Source of the DNA: Uliginosibacterium paludis | GTDB lineage: Bacteria > Pseudomonadota > Gammaproteobacteria > Burkholderiales > Rhodocyclaceae | Direction of reading: 5' to 3' | Length of the DNA: 64,000 bases | NCBI RefSeq assembly: GCF_039631355.1 | Contig: NZ_JBDIVF010000007.1 | Location: 106,562-170,561, forward strand | In this document: piece by piece, positions 1 to 8,499 of the stretch | Layout of the letters: each line of letters begins with the position of its first letter | How positions within the stretch are numbered: the stretch's first letter is position 1 | Translations under genes and position numbers: made by a program | The notes under the pieces: generated by a model | Database searches by the model: none | What the model was told of the DNA's origin: nothing | What the model saw: only the letters and a program-made list of their open reading frames with translations

Positions 1-3000
1 AGCAGCGGCACCGATTACCTCACGCGTGACAACACCCTGGTTTTCAGCGGCACGGCCGAGGCTGATTCGCAGGTGCTGGTCAGCCTGCGCGACGCCAGCA
101 ACGCCATCGTCTTCAGTGCCACCGTGACCGCCACCGGCGGCGCCTGGTCGGTGGACCGCAGCGCCTTCGCCGCCCTGGCTGACGGCACTTATCGCCTCAC
201 CGCCGTGGCGACCGATGCGGCCGGCAACAGCGCCACAGCAACGCAGGACGTCATCGTCGACACCCAGGCCAGCATCGGCTTCACCACCAACTACAAGCTC
301 GCGAGCCTCACGCCGGTCATCACCGGCACGACCGACATCGAGGCCGGCCGCAGTCTCGACGTCGTCGTCAGTGGTGCGACCTACAGTGTCATCGTTCAGA
401 GCGGTGGTACCTGGTCTCTGGATCTTGCCAGTGCAGTGCCTGCCAGCGGCAGCCTCACCCCGCTGGCAGATGGCAGCGAGTATGCGATCAGCATCAGCGG
501 AACCGACCGCGCCGGCAACAGCGCGAGCGCTGGCAAGACGGTGCTGATCGACCTCAGTGCGCCCACCGTCAGCATCAGCACGCCGATCGATTCGGCCGGC
601 GATGGCAACAGCATCCTGACCCGTTCCGAAGATGGCAGTGTCGTCATCCAGGGTACGACGACCGCGCCGCTCGGCGCCACGCTGCAGATCAGCATCACCG
701 ATGGCAGCCAGACGATCACTGACACCACCACTGTGCAGAATGGCGGCCTGTGGCAGCTGGGGGCGCTGAACCTGCGCAACCTTGCCAACGGCACGCTGAC
801 AATCACCGCGACCTATGTGGACGCCAGCGGCACACCGGTCAGTGCGGTGGCACGCGTGCTGCACGACAAGTCCGGCCCGGTGAGCATCGATTCGGTCAGC
901 AATGACACCCGGATCGCCACCGACTTCATCACCTCGGACAACACGCTCGTCTTCCGCGGCTCGGCCACCGCCGGCGACAGTGTCGCGGTGACGCTGGACG
1001 GCAACCTGCTCGGCAGCGTGACGGCGGATGCGCAGGGCGCCTGGTCGTACGATTACACGAGCCACACACTGGCCGACGGCAATCACACACTGAGCGTGAA
1101 CACCGGTGGCACGCCGGTGACCCAGCTCATCGTCATCGACACCACCGCGCCCGGTGGCCCGGTCACTGTGAGCAGTCTCAGCACCAGTGACAGCACGCCG
1201 CTCCTGAGTGGCAGCGCCACCCTCGGCGCGGGTGAAACGCTGAGCGTCACCGTCAACGGCAAGACCTATACCGATGGCGACGGCGCGCTGAGCTACAACG
1301 CGGTCGCCCACAGCTGGAGCCTGCAGATTCCCGATGCCGACGCGCTGACGCCGGCCTCGGTCAGTGCGGGCTTCAACGGCGTCTACAACGTGACCGCTAC
1401 GATTCGCGACACGGCCGGCAACAGCCTGAGCGACGCCAGCACTGGCGAGCTCACCATCGCCGACACCACGCCGCCCGTCATCGATCTTGCGCCCTCTGAT
1501 GGCACGACAATCTCGCGCAGCCTGACGAGCAGCAATGGCGCGCAGGTGAGTCTGGACAACAACGCCGACGCCCTGACACTGACGGAGGCTTCGAACCGCC
1601 TGACGCGGTTGACCCTCAGCGTGAGCGGGCTGGCTGATGGTGCCAGCGAAGCGCTCAGCTTCGGCAGCACCACGCTCGCCGCCGATGGCAGTGCGGGCGG
1701 CGCCAGTGCGGTGAGCGTGGGGGGCGTCAGCGTGAACATCGCTTATGCCAGTGGCGTCTTCACGATTCAGAAGGCGGACTACCGTAGCCTCAGCACGGCA
1801 GAGGCGCAGAGTATCCTGCGCGATATCCAGTATCGCAACACGGCTGGCACCGTCACCGTCGGCAATCGCAGTTTCGGCTTCGGCGCGCAAGACGAAGCTG
1901 GCAACAGCGCCAGCACGGCCACTGCGACGGTTGCCGTCACCAACGGCGCGGCCGACAGCACGGCCCCTGCGGCACCCACGCTGACCTTGCTGGCCGCATC
2001 GGATACCGGCACCAGCAGCAGCGACGCCAAGACCAACGACAGCACGCCGACCCTGCGCGTCACGCTCAATGGCTCGGGAGCCACCGCTCCGGTCGCAGGT
2101 GATGTGGTGAAGCTGTATCAGGGCGCGGCCCTGGTCGGCTCGGCCACGCTGTCCTCTGGCGACATCAGCGCGGGCTACGTTGACATTACTGCGAGCGTGC
2201 AGAGCGCAGGCGGCCTGAGCTTCACGGCCAACATCACCGATGCTGCGAGCAACCTTGGTGCCGACTCGAATGCCGTGGCACTCACGCTGGACACCACCGC
2301 ACCGGCCCTCAGCAGCGCCAGCGTCTCGGGCAGCACGCTCACGTTGAGCTACGCCGAAGCAGGTGTGGGGCTGGCCGGGACGACGCCGTCGACGAGCGAC
2401 TTCATCGTGACGAAGAACGGCGGCACGGGCGTAACGGTCTCTGGCGTTGTGGTCGATACCACGGCGAAGACCGTGACCCTGACGCTGGGCGCGGCGATCA
2501 CCAACGCCGACAGCAACATCCTCGTCAGCTACACCCCGGGCGGCACGACGCTGCAGGATATTGCTGGCAATGCGGCCGCTGCCTTCAGCAACCAGGCCGT
2601 GACGAACGCGAGTGGTGACAGCACCGCGCCAGCCGCTCCGACACTAGCGTTGTTGGCGTCGTCGGACAGCGGCACGAGCAACAGCGATGCCAAGACCCAC
2701 GACACGACGCCGACCCTGCGCGTCACGCTCAATGGCACGGGCGCCACCGCGCCGGTCGCGGGTGATGTGGTGAAGCTGTATCAGGGCGCAAGCCTGGTCG
2801 GCTCGGCCACGCTGTCCTCTGGCGACATCAGCGCGGGCTACATCGACATCACCGCGAGCGCGCAGAGCGCAGGCGGCCTGAGCTTCACGGCCAACATCAC
2901 CGACGCTGCGAGCAACCTTGGTGCCGACTCGAATGCCGTGGCGCTCACGCTGGACACCACCGCTCCGGCGCTCCTCAGTGGCCGTGTGTCGGGCAGCACG

Positions 3001-4482
3001 CTTACGCTCAGCTACAACGAAGCTGGCGTCGGCCTGGCGAGCAGCACACCCTCGGCGAGCGACTTCGTGGTCAGCAAGAACGGTGGAACGGGCGTAACGG
3101 TCGCTGGCGTTGTTGTTGATCCCACTGCGAAGACCGTGACGCTCACGCTGGCTTCCGCGATCACCAACGCCGACAGCAACGTGCGGGTGAGCTACACCCC
3201 GGGTGGCACCGCGCTGCAGGACATTGCCGGCAACGCGGCCGCTGCTTTCAGCAGCCAGAGCGTGACGAACGCAAGTCCGGACACCACCGCTCCCGTGGCG
3301 CCCACACTCGCCTTGCTGCCATCGTCCGACACCGGCGCCAGCAGCAGTGACGCCAAGACCAACGACAGCACGCCGACCCTGCGCGTCACGCTTAATGGAT
3401 CCGGCGCGACGGCCCCCGTCGCGGGAGACGTGGTGAAGCTTTACCAGGGCGACGTGCTGGTCGGCTCGGCCACGCTGTCGTCCGGCGACATCAGCAGCGG
3501 CTACGTCGATATCACCGCGAGCGCACAGAGTGAGGGCTCGCTGAGCTTTACGGCCGGGATCACCGATACGACCGGGAATGCCGGCGACATGTCGCGTGCG
3601 CTGGCTGTGAATCTGGATACTCGCGGTCCGGGTGCCACGATCGTCTCTTCGGTTGCGGTGCACAACGGGCAGGATGCCTTCGAGCTGCAGATCCGCTTTG
3701 ATGAGCCGGTGCAGGGGGTGAGTGCCGCAGGCATCGAGCTGGGCGGCGCGCGTCTGCTGGCGCTGCGACAAATCGACGCGAGCACCTGGGCGCTCTCCCT
3801 CCAGCCCCAGGGCAATACCACGGTGAGCGCCAGCGTCCGTGCCGCCGCCGCGAGTGATGAAGCAGGCAACCCCTCGCTGGCCTCGTCGGTGGTCTCCGTT
3901 CTGCCCCGAATCGTGACGCCGGCCGTTCCCGCGCCCACGACGGCATCGCCACCCATCGCGGACGCCCGGGCGCCTGCGAGCCTCGGCACCAGCCTTGGCG
4001 GCTCCGATGACAGCTTCGTGCTGCCGGCCGTGCGCGAAGTGCAGCAGGGCGGGGCCGCCGCCGGTAATGCCTCCGGACTGGGCCGCGGCGTGCTGGGCGA
4101 GGTCGCGCTCGACGCCTCCCTGCATGTGCTGCCTGCGGTGAGCCTGGCCGAGCGCGAAGGCCAGGTGGCCCGCGCGCTGGCCAGTGAACTGGCGACCCGT
4201 CTGGATGCCGACGCCGGCGCTGCCGGCACCCGTGCTACATCGGGCTTTGAGGACGGCGCCGGCGTGGCGGTCGGGCAGGGCAGGTGGACCGACGCGGCCG
4301 AGGCGGAGCGCCCCGCGCAAGAGGTTTCTCCGCTTGCGGGTGAGCGTCTGCCCACCCTGCCTGAGGACACTCCATCACCGGCCGCCGTACCGCTGCCGAC
4401 CCGCACGAGCTTTACCGAACAGTTGCGTCGTCACGCCGCGCAGCGCATCGCGCTGCCACGTACGAGCGCCACACACTCTTGA
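1..4482 (+). CDS. Large repetitive Ig-like surface/adhesin protein, 3' part (5' end outside window)
   Basis: The frame is open from base 1 with no stop and ends at TGA 4480-4482, so this is the C-terminal ~1493 residues of a longer protein. It is a chain of bacterial Ig-like modules rich in Ser, Thr, Gly and Ala, with repeated DTTAP and AGN(S)AS motifs typical of BapA/LapA-type adhesins. Three copies of a 221-residue SwmB-like module begin near bases 1954, 2617 and 3280, the last incomplete. The last ~190 residues (from about base 3910) lose the repeats and become Pro/Ala/Glu-rich. I see no RTX nonapeptides, LPXTG, PEP-CTERM or autotransporter barrel. TolC/HlyD-type genes follow at once, suggesting export to the cell surface. 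The function as an adhesin is inferred from architecture only. Confidence 0.85.
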   Translation, partial: SSGTDYLTRDNTLVFSGTAEADSQVLVSLRDASNAIVFSATVTATGGAWSVDRSAFAALADGTYRLTAVATDAAGNSATATQDVIVDTQASIGFTTNYKLASLTPVITGTTDIEAGRSLDVVVSGATYSVIVQSGGTWSLDLASAVPASGSLTPLADGSEYAISISGTDRAGNSASAGKTVLIDLSAPTVSISTPIDSAGDGNSILTRSEDGSVVIQGTTTAPLGATLQISITDGSQTITDTTTVQNGGLWQLGALNLRNLANGTLTITATYVDASGTPVSAVARVLHDKSGPVSIDSVSNDTRIATDFITSDNTLVFRGSATAGDSVAVTLDGNLLGSVTADAQGAWSYDYTSHTLADGNHTLSVNTGGTPVTQLIVIDTTAPGGPVTVSSLSTSDSTPLLSGSATLGAGETLSVTVNGKTYTDGDGALSYNAVAHSWSLQIPDADALTPASVSAGFNGVYNVTATIRDTAGNSLSDASTGELTIADTTPPVIDLAPSDGTTISRSLTSSNGAQVSLDNNADALTLTEASNRLTRLTLSVSGLADGASEALSFGSTTLAADGSAGGASAVSVGGVSVNIAYASGVFTIQKADYRSLSTAEAQSILRDIQYRNTAGTVTVGNRSFGFGAQDEAGNSASTATATVAVTNGAADSTAPAAPTLTLLAASDTGTSSSDAKTNDSTPTLRVTLNGSGATAPVAGDVVKLYQGAALVGSATLSSGDISAGYVDITASVQSAGGLSFTANITDAASNLGADSNAVALTLDTTAPALSSASVSGSTLTLSYAEAGVGLAGTTPSTSDFIVTKNGGTGVTVSGVVVDTTAKTVTLTLGAAITNADSNILVSYTPGGTTLQDIAGNAAAAFSNQAVTNASGDSTAPAAPTLALLASSDSGTSNSDAKTHDTTPTLRVTLNGTGATAPVAGDVVKLYQGASLVGSATLSSGDISAGYIDITASAQSAGGLSFTANITDAASNLGADSNAVALTLDTTAPALLSGRVSGSTLTLSYNEAGVGLASSTPSASDFVVSKNGGTGVTVAGVVVDPTAKTVTLTLASAITNADSNVRVSYTPGGTALQDIAGNAAAAFSSQSVTNASPDTTAPVAPTLALLPSSDTGASSSDAKTNDSTPTLRVTLNGSGATAPVAGDVVKLYQGDVLVGSATLSSGDISSGYVDITASAQSEGSLSFTAGITDTTGNAGDMSRALAVNLDTRGPGATIVSSVAVHNGQDAFELQIRFDEPVQGVSAAGIELGGARLLALRQIDASTWALSLQPQGNTTVSASVRAAAASDEAGNPSLASSVVSVLPRIVTPAVPAPTTASPPIADARAPASLGTSLGGSDDSFVLPAVREVQQGGAAAGNASGLGRGVLGEVALDASLHVLPAVSLAEREGQVARALASELATRLDADAGAAGTRATSGFEDGAGVAVGQGRWTDAAEAERPAQEVSPLAGERLPTLPEDTPSPAAVPLPTRTSFTEQLRRHAAQRIALPRTSATHS
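1954..3630 (+). repeat. Tandem 663-bp coding repeats in the adhesin (2.5 copies)
   Basis: Copies start at 1954, 2617 and 3280, exactly 663 bp (221 codons) apart. The first two are full length and the third stops after about half a unit. Long stretches are near-identical at nucleotide level, for example the GDVVKLYQG and LSSGDIS segments, while the third positions differ at scattered places. This pattern fits recent duplication or gene conversion within the adhesin gene. Confidence 0.9.
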
Positions 4483-4502
4483 GTCATTACAGGATCCGTC
4501 AT

Positions 4503-6401
4503 ATGCCTGCCTCATTGAAAAGCCTTTCTCCGTCGGCGCTGCCGCTTGCCCTGATGCTCGGTGCCTTGCTGCTGGGCGGCTGCGCCATCACGCCGAAGCC
4601 GCTGACTGACGACGAAGTCCGGGCCCGCGTGAATGCCGACCAGTTCAAGCTCTATACCGAGCAGGAGCCGATCTTCAAACCGGTGAGCTTCGACGAAGCG
4701 GTGGCCCGCGCGCTCAAGTACAACCTCGACTACCGCCTCAAGCTCATGGAGTCCGCCCTCAGCGCCGGGCTGGCAGACGTGTCGCGCTACGACATGCTGC
4801 CGAACCTGCTTGCCTCGGCCGGGTATCACACCCGCTCCAATGATTCGGGCGGCACCAGCGTGAGTCTGGGGACTGGTCAGGTCTCGCTGGAGCCTTCCAC
4901 CTCGCAGGAGCGCCAGCGGGTGGCGGCCGGCATCGAGTTTTCCTGGAACGTGCTGGATTTCGGTGTGAGTTATTACCGCGCGCGACAGCAGTCCAACCAG
5001 TATCTGATTGCCGAGGAGCGCCGCCGGCGCGTGATTCAGAACATCCTGCAGGACGTGCGCTCGGCCTACTGGCGCGCGGTGGGTGCGCAGCGCCTGGCCC
5101 GCGAAACGCAGCGCCTCACGCTGCGCACGCGCGATGCGCTGGCCCGCTCGCGCGAGGCCGAGGCCCAGGGCTTGCTCTCGCCGCGTGACGCGCTCAACTA
5201 TCAGCGTGTGCTGCTCGACGCCGGGCAGTTGCTGTCGGCCCGTCGCCAGGAGCTGGAACTAGCCAGGCGCGAGCTTGCCGCGCTGATGAATGTGCCGCCC
5301 GGTTCGGAGTTCTCGCTGGTCGAGAGCGAGGAACCCGGGCTGCGGCCGGTGCCCTTCAATGTGGCCGAGCTTGAAGAGCTCGCCCTGCAGAATCGCCCGG
5401 AGCTGCGTGAGGAAGACTACCGTGTGCGCGTAACCGCGGACGAAGCCCGGCGCCAGCTCCTCGCCCTGCTGCCGGGCCTGAGCCTCAGTACCGGACTGCA
5501 GTACGACTCCAACAAGTATCTCTACAACAACAACTGGGTGGAGTCCGCGCTGCGCGTGAATTTCAACCTCTTCAAGCTGCTTGCCGCGCCGGCCACGCAC
5601 CGTTTGCTCGACTCGCAGCAGAAGGCTGACGAGGCGCGACGTTTCGCGCTGTCGATGGCAGTGCTCACGCAGGTGCGCGTCGCCATCGAGCGCTATCGCA
5701 CCGCGCTCTCCGATCTGGAGGTGGCGCGCGATTCGAGCGTGGTGGATCAGCGCCTGCTGGGTTTCGCGCGGGCCACCGTGTCGAGCCGCACCGACAGCGA
5801 ACTCGAGGTCGTGCGCGCCGAAGTCCGGGCGCTCAATTCCGAATACCAGCGTAATGCGGCCTATGCTTCGGCGCAGGCCGCGTTCGGGCGAATCTATAAC
5901 GCCATCGGGCTGGAGGTGGTGCCGGAAGACCTGTCTTCGAGCAGCCTTCAGGAGGTGGCGCAAACGGTCACGCGCCATGTTGCCATGGTGGAAGGGGATG
6001 TGTTTCCGTCTCCGCGCACCGTGCCGGTCGCGCAACGCGCCCTGGTGCTGCAGATCGACACCCGTGCCGACCCTGCCATCAGTGCGGATCAGCAGGCCGG
6101 CCTCCGCGCAGCCATCGTTGCCGCGCTGGCGCGAAACGGCATCCGCATCACCGAGGCTGCCGGCAGCACCGGCGAGCCGCGGCTCACGATGCGATTCCTG
6201 CCTGAGCCGGTGCGGGATGGCGTGCGTCGCGTGAAGTGGGCGCTGGACTTCGAGCAGACCGGGCTGCCTGCGCAGCATCTGGAGCATGCGAGCAGCCTGC
6301 CGGCGGCCGGCAATGCGGGTGTCATGACGGCCTTTGCCGAAGCGGCCGCACTGGCGAACCTGCGTCAGCTCGAAAGCTGGCTCTCGGGGAGCGCGCAATG
6401 A
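4503..6401 (+). CDS. TolC-family outer-membrane efflux lipoprotein with C-terminal extension
   Basis: This 632-residue protein is the likely outer-membrane channel of the export unit. It starts at ATG 4503 after AGGA at about 4490; an upstream TTG in frame is less likely. A lipoprotein signal is clear: hydrophobic LALMLGALLLGGC, with Cys at about residue 24. Residues ~60-490 have the two long coiled-coil repeats of outer-membrane efflux proteins (LARETQRLTLRTRDALARS, QRLLGFARATV). After the usual TolC domain there is an extra ~130-residue segment (from about base 6010) of mixed alpha/beta character that is not typical of TolC. It begins 20 nt after the adhesin stop and overlaps the next start by ATGA (6398-6401), so translational coupling is likely. 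Confidence 0.9.
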   Translation: MPASLKSLSPSALPLALMLGALLLGGCAITPKPLTDDEVRARVNADQFKLYTEQEPIFKPVSFDEAVARALKYNLDYRLKLMESALSAGLADVSRYDMLPNLLASAGYHTRSNDSGGTSVSLGTGQVSLEPSTSQERQRVAAGIEFSWNVLDFGVSYYRARQQSNQYLIAEERRRRVIQNILQDVRSAYWRAVGAQRLARETQRLTLRTRDALARSREAEAQGLLSPRDALNYQRVLLDAGQLLSARRQELELARRELAALMNVPPGSEFSLVESEEPGLRPVPFNVAELEELALQNRPELREEDYRVRVTADEARRQLLALLPGLSLSTGLQYDSNKYLYNNNWVESALRVNFNLFKLLAAPATHRLLDSQQKADEARRFALSMAVLTQVRVAIERYRTALSDLEVARDSSVVDQRLLGFARATVSSRTDSELEVVRAEVRALNSEYQRNAAYASAQAAFGRIYNAIGLEVVPEDLSSSSLQEVAQTVTRHVAMVEGDVFPSPRTVPVAQRALVLQIDTRADPAISADQQAGLRAAIVAALARNGIRITEAAGSTGEPRLTMRFLPEPVRDGVRRVKWALDFEQTGLPAQHLEHASSLPAAGNAGVMTAFAEAAALANLRQLESWLSGSAQ

Positions 6402-7147
6402 AGCCCGTCTGCGGGATCCTGTGCGGGCTGCTGGCAGGCCTGAGTCTTGCGGGGCTTTCGCAGGCTGCCGAGCCGGCGAAGGCAGAAGAGGGCATTCGGG
6501 TGCTGCTCGCGCCTTCGCTGGAAACGACGCTGGTCAGCCAGATGGCCGGCCGGGTGGTGGCGGTACAGGCAAATCTTGGCGAGCGCTTCACGCGTGGCCA
6601 GGTGCTGGTGCGGCTCGATTGCAGCGAGCAGCTGGCGCGCCTTCACATGTCGGAAGCCGAGTTCGCCGCCGCTCGTGACACCCATGAGGCGAAGGTTCGT
6701 CTGCAGGGTTTGCAGCAGGCCAGCGAGCTTGAAGTCGCCACCGCTGCAAGCAATGTGGCCCGGGCACGCGCGCAGATCGATTTGCAGCGCACGCAGGCCG
6801 CCTACTGCACGCTCGCGGCGCCCTTTGCCGGCCGGGTTGTAAAGCTCTCGGTGAAGTCGCATCAGGGCGTGACCCAGGGTCAGCCCTTGCTCGAAATCGT
6901 GAGTGACGGGCCGCTTAAACTGCGCCTCAACGCGCCAGCGAAATGGGCGGGCTGGCTCAAACCGGGCACCGGTTTCGAAGTGCAGATCGATGAAACCGGC
7001 AAGCGCTACAAGGCTCGCGTCACCGCGCTCAATGGCCGCGTGGATGCCGTCAGCCAGACCATCGAGCTTGAAGGCGTGATCGCCGAGAGCGCGCCCGAAC
7101 TGCTGCCGGGCATGAGCGGCACCGCGCGTTTCGCGCCTCCGTCCTGA
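6398..7147 (+). CDS. Periplasmic adaptor (HlyD/RND membrane-fusion family), short
   Basis: This 249-residue protein starts at ATG 6398, overlapping the TolC-like stop. Residues 1-25 form a signal peptide ending near SQA-AEP. Two lipoyl/barrel-sandwich halves are visible (GRVVAVQANLGERFTRGQVLVRLD and APFAGRVVKLSVKSHQGVTQGQPLLEI) around a short alpha-hairpin, followed by a beta-barrel region ending at LLPGMSGTARF. It lacks the transmembrane anchor of classical HlyD, resembling the RND-type adaptors. It presumably links an inner-membrane component to the adjacent TolC-like channel. No RND pump or ABC transporter gene is adjacent downstream. Confidence 0.88.
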   Translation: MKPVCGILCGLLAGLSLAGLSQAAEPAKAEEGIRVLLAPSLETTLVSQMAGRVVAVQANLGERFTRGQVLVRLDCSEQLARLHMSEAEFAAARDTHEAKVRLQGLQQASELEVATAASNVARARAQIDLQRTQAAYCTLAAPFAGRVVKLSVKSHQGVTQGQPLLEIVSDGPLKLRLNAPAKWAGWLKPGTGFEVQIDETGKRYKARVTALNGRVDAVSQTIELEGVIAESAPELLPGMSGTARFAPPS

Positions 7148-7149
7148 CC

Positions 7150-8499
7150 ATGTCCGCAACAGTGCCGAACTGGCCCCTGATTGTCAGCCTGCAGCAACGC
7201 GCGAGCCTTGCCGAGGATGAAACCGCGCTCGGTTTCCTGATCGCCAATGACAGCTGGCAGGTGCAGCCGTATTCGCAAGCCTGTCTCCTCGTCTTCGACG
7301 AGCTCGGTCATCTCGGCTTGCGGGTGGTGTCCGGCCTTGCCAGCGTGCAGGAAGACACGCCTTTCCGGCAGTGGATTCAGCGCTGTTGCACGCTGCTGCT
7401 TGAAAAATCCGGTCGCGCCGAAGGTGATTGCACGCCGATCGTGGCCACGCCCGCCGGGCTTGATGAGCCCTTGCAGGCCGGCTGGGCCGAATGGTGGCCG
7501 GCATATGTGCTGCTGGTGCCGCTGGGCACGGCGCGCGAAGGCCGGCTGGGCGTGGTCGCCTATGTGCGCGACACACCCTGGCTGCCGGCAGAGGCCGAGC
7601 TGCTTGCGCTGCTTCATGTGCATTATTCCGTTTGCATGGCCCGGCTGCGTCCGCGGCTGGGCTGGCGCCGCTATCTGGCGCGTTGGCAGCGGCGCCCGCG
7701 CCGCATGCTGTGGGCCGGTGCGCTACTGGCTGCGGTGTGCCTGTGTCCGGTGCGGCTCTCGGTGATCGCGCCGGCCGAAATCATTGCGCTGCGCGCCGAG
7801 GCGGTGGCCGCACCTACCGACGGCGTCATCCGCAGCTTCCATGTGCCGCCCAATCAGGCGGTGAAGCAGGGCGAGCTCCTGTTTTCGATGGACGACACCA
7901 CCTTGCGCAACCGCCGCGAGGTCGCCTCGCGCTCGCTCGCGGTGGCGCGTGCCGATGCACTGAGCGCCAGCCAGAAATCCTTCGATTCGCCGCAGAGCCG
8001 TGCCGAGCTGGCGAGCCTGCAGGGCCATGTCCGGGAGCGCGAAGCCGAGCTGGAGTGGCTCGACGAAATGCTCAAGCGCATCGAGGTGCGCGCGCCGCAT
8101 GATGGCCTGCTGATCTATGGCGACCCAGACGACTGGCTGGGCAAGCCGGTGGTCACCGGCGAGCGCATCGCGCAGCTGGCGGAGCCGGCGCCGCAGGGTG
8201 TGCTGGTCTGGGTGCCGGTAGGGGATGCGATCATGCTCGAGCCCGGCGCGAAGATGCGCGTTTTCCTGCAGGCCGCACCGCTCGACGCCTTGTCGGCCGA
8301 GCTGGTGCAGACCAGCTACCAGGCGGCCGTGTCGCCCGAAGGCATCACGGCCTACCGTGTGCGTGGTGAACTGCGTGGCGGGCAGGGCACGCATATCGGT
8401 CTGCGCGGCGTGGCCAAGATCTACGGGGGCTGGCAGCCGCTGGTCTACTGGGTGATGCGGCGCCCGTTGGGCACGCTGCGGCAGTGGGTGGGGCTGTGA
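7150..8499 (+). CDS. HlyD-family adaptor with N-terminal GAF-like region
   Basis: This 449-residue protein starts 3 nt after the previous stop. Residues ~1-170 look like a GAF-type cytoplasmic domain (EDETALGFLIANDSWQ, then LLVPLGTAREGRLGVVAYVRD). A single membrane span follows at ~178-197 (MLWAGALLAAVCLCPVRLSV). Then come a lipoyl half (GVIRSFHVPPNQAVKQGELLF), a short hairpin and the second half (VRAPHDGLLIYGDP). A cytoplasmic sensory-like domain fused to a membrane-fusion protein is unusual for simple efflux and fits a dedicated protein-export apparatus. Its stop overlaps the next GTG start (8496-8499). Confidence 0.85.
   Translation: MSATVPNWPLIVSLQQRASLAEDETALGFLIANDSWQVQPYSQACLLVFDELGHLGLRVVSGLASVQEDTPFRQWIQRCCTLLLEKSGRAEGDCTPIVATPAGLDEPLQAGWAEWWPAYVLLVPLGTAREGRLGVVAYVRDTPWLPAEAELLALLHVHYSVCMARLRPRLGWRRYLARWQRRPRRMLWAGALLAAVCLCPVRLSVIAPAEIIALRAEAVAAPTDGVIRSFHVPPNQAVKQGELLFSMDDTTLRNRREVASRSLAVARADALSASQKSFDSPQSRAELASLQGHVREREAELEWLDEMLKRIEVRAPHDGLLIYGDPDDWLGKPVVTGERIAQLAEPAPQGVLVWVPVGDAIMLEPGAKMRVFLQAAPLDALSAELVQTSYQAAVSPEGITAYRVRGELRGGQGTHIGLRGVAKIYGGWQPLVYWVMRRPLGTLRQWVGL

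Noticed and set aside
2644..4320. 558-codon minus-strand open frame in the adhesin
   Set aside because: Mirror of the repetitive adhesin sequence; Arg/Gly/His-rich with no motif.
3910..4482. Possible RTX, PEP-CTERM or LPXTG sorting signal at the adhesin C-terminus
   Set aside because: The tail has no GGXGXDXXX nonapeptides, no PEP-plus-hydrophobic-plus-Arg end and no LPXTG; it ends in SATHS after a basic helix.
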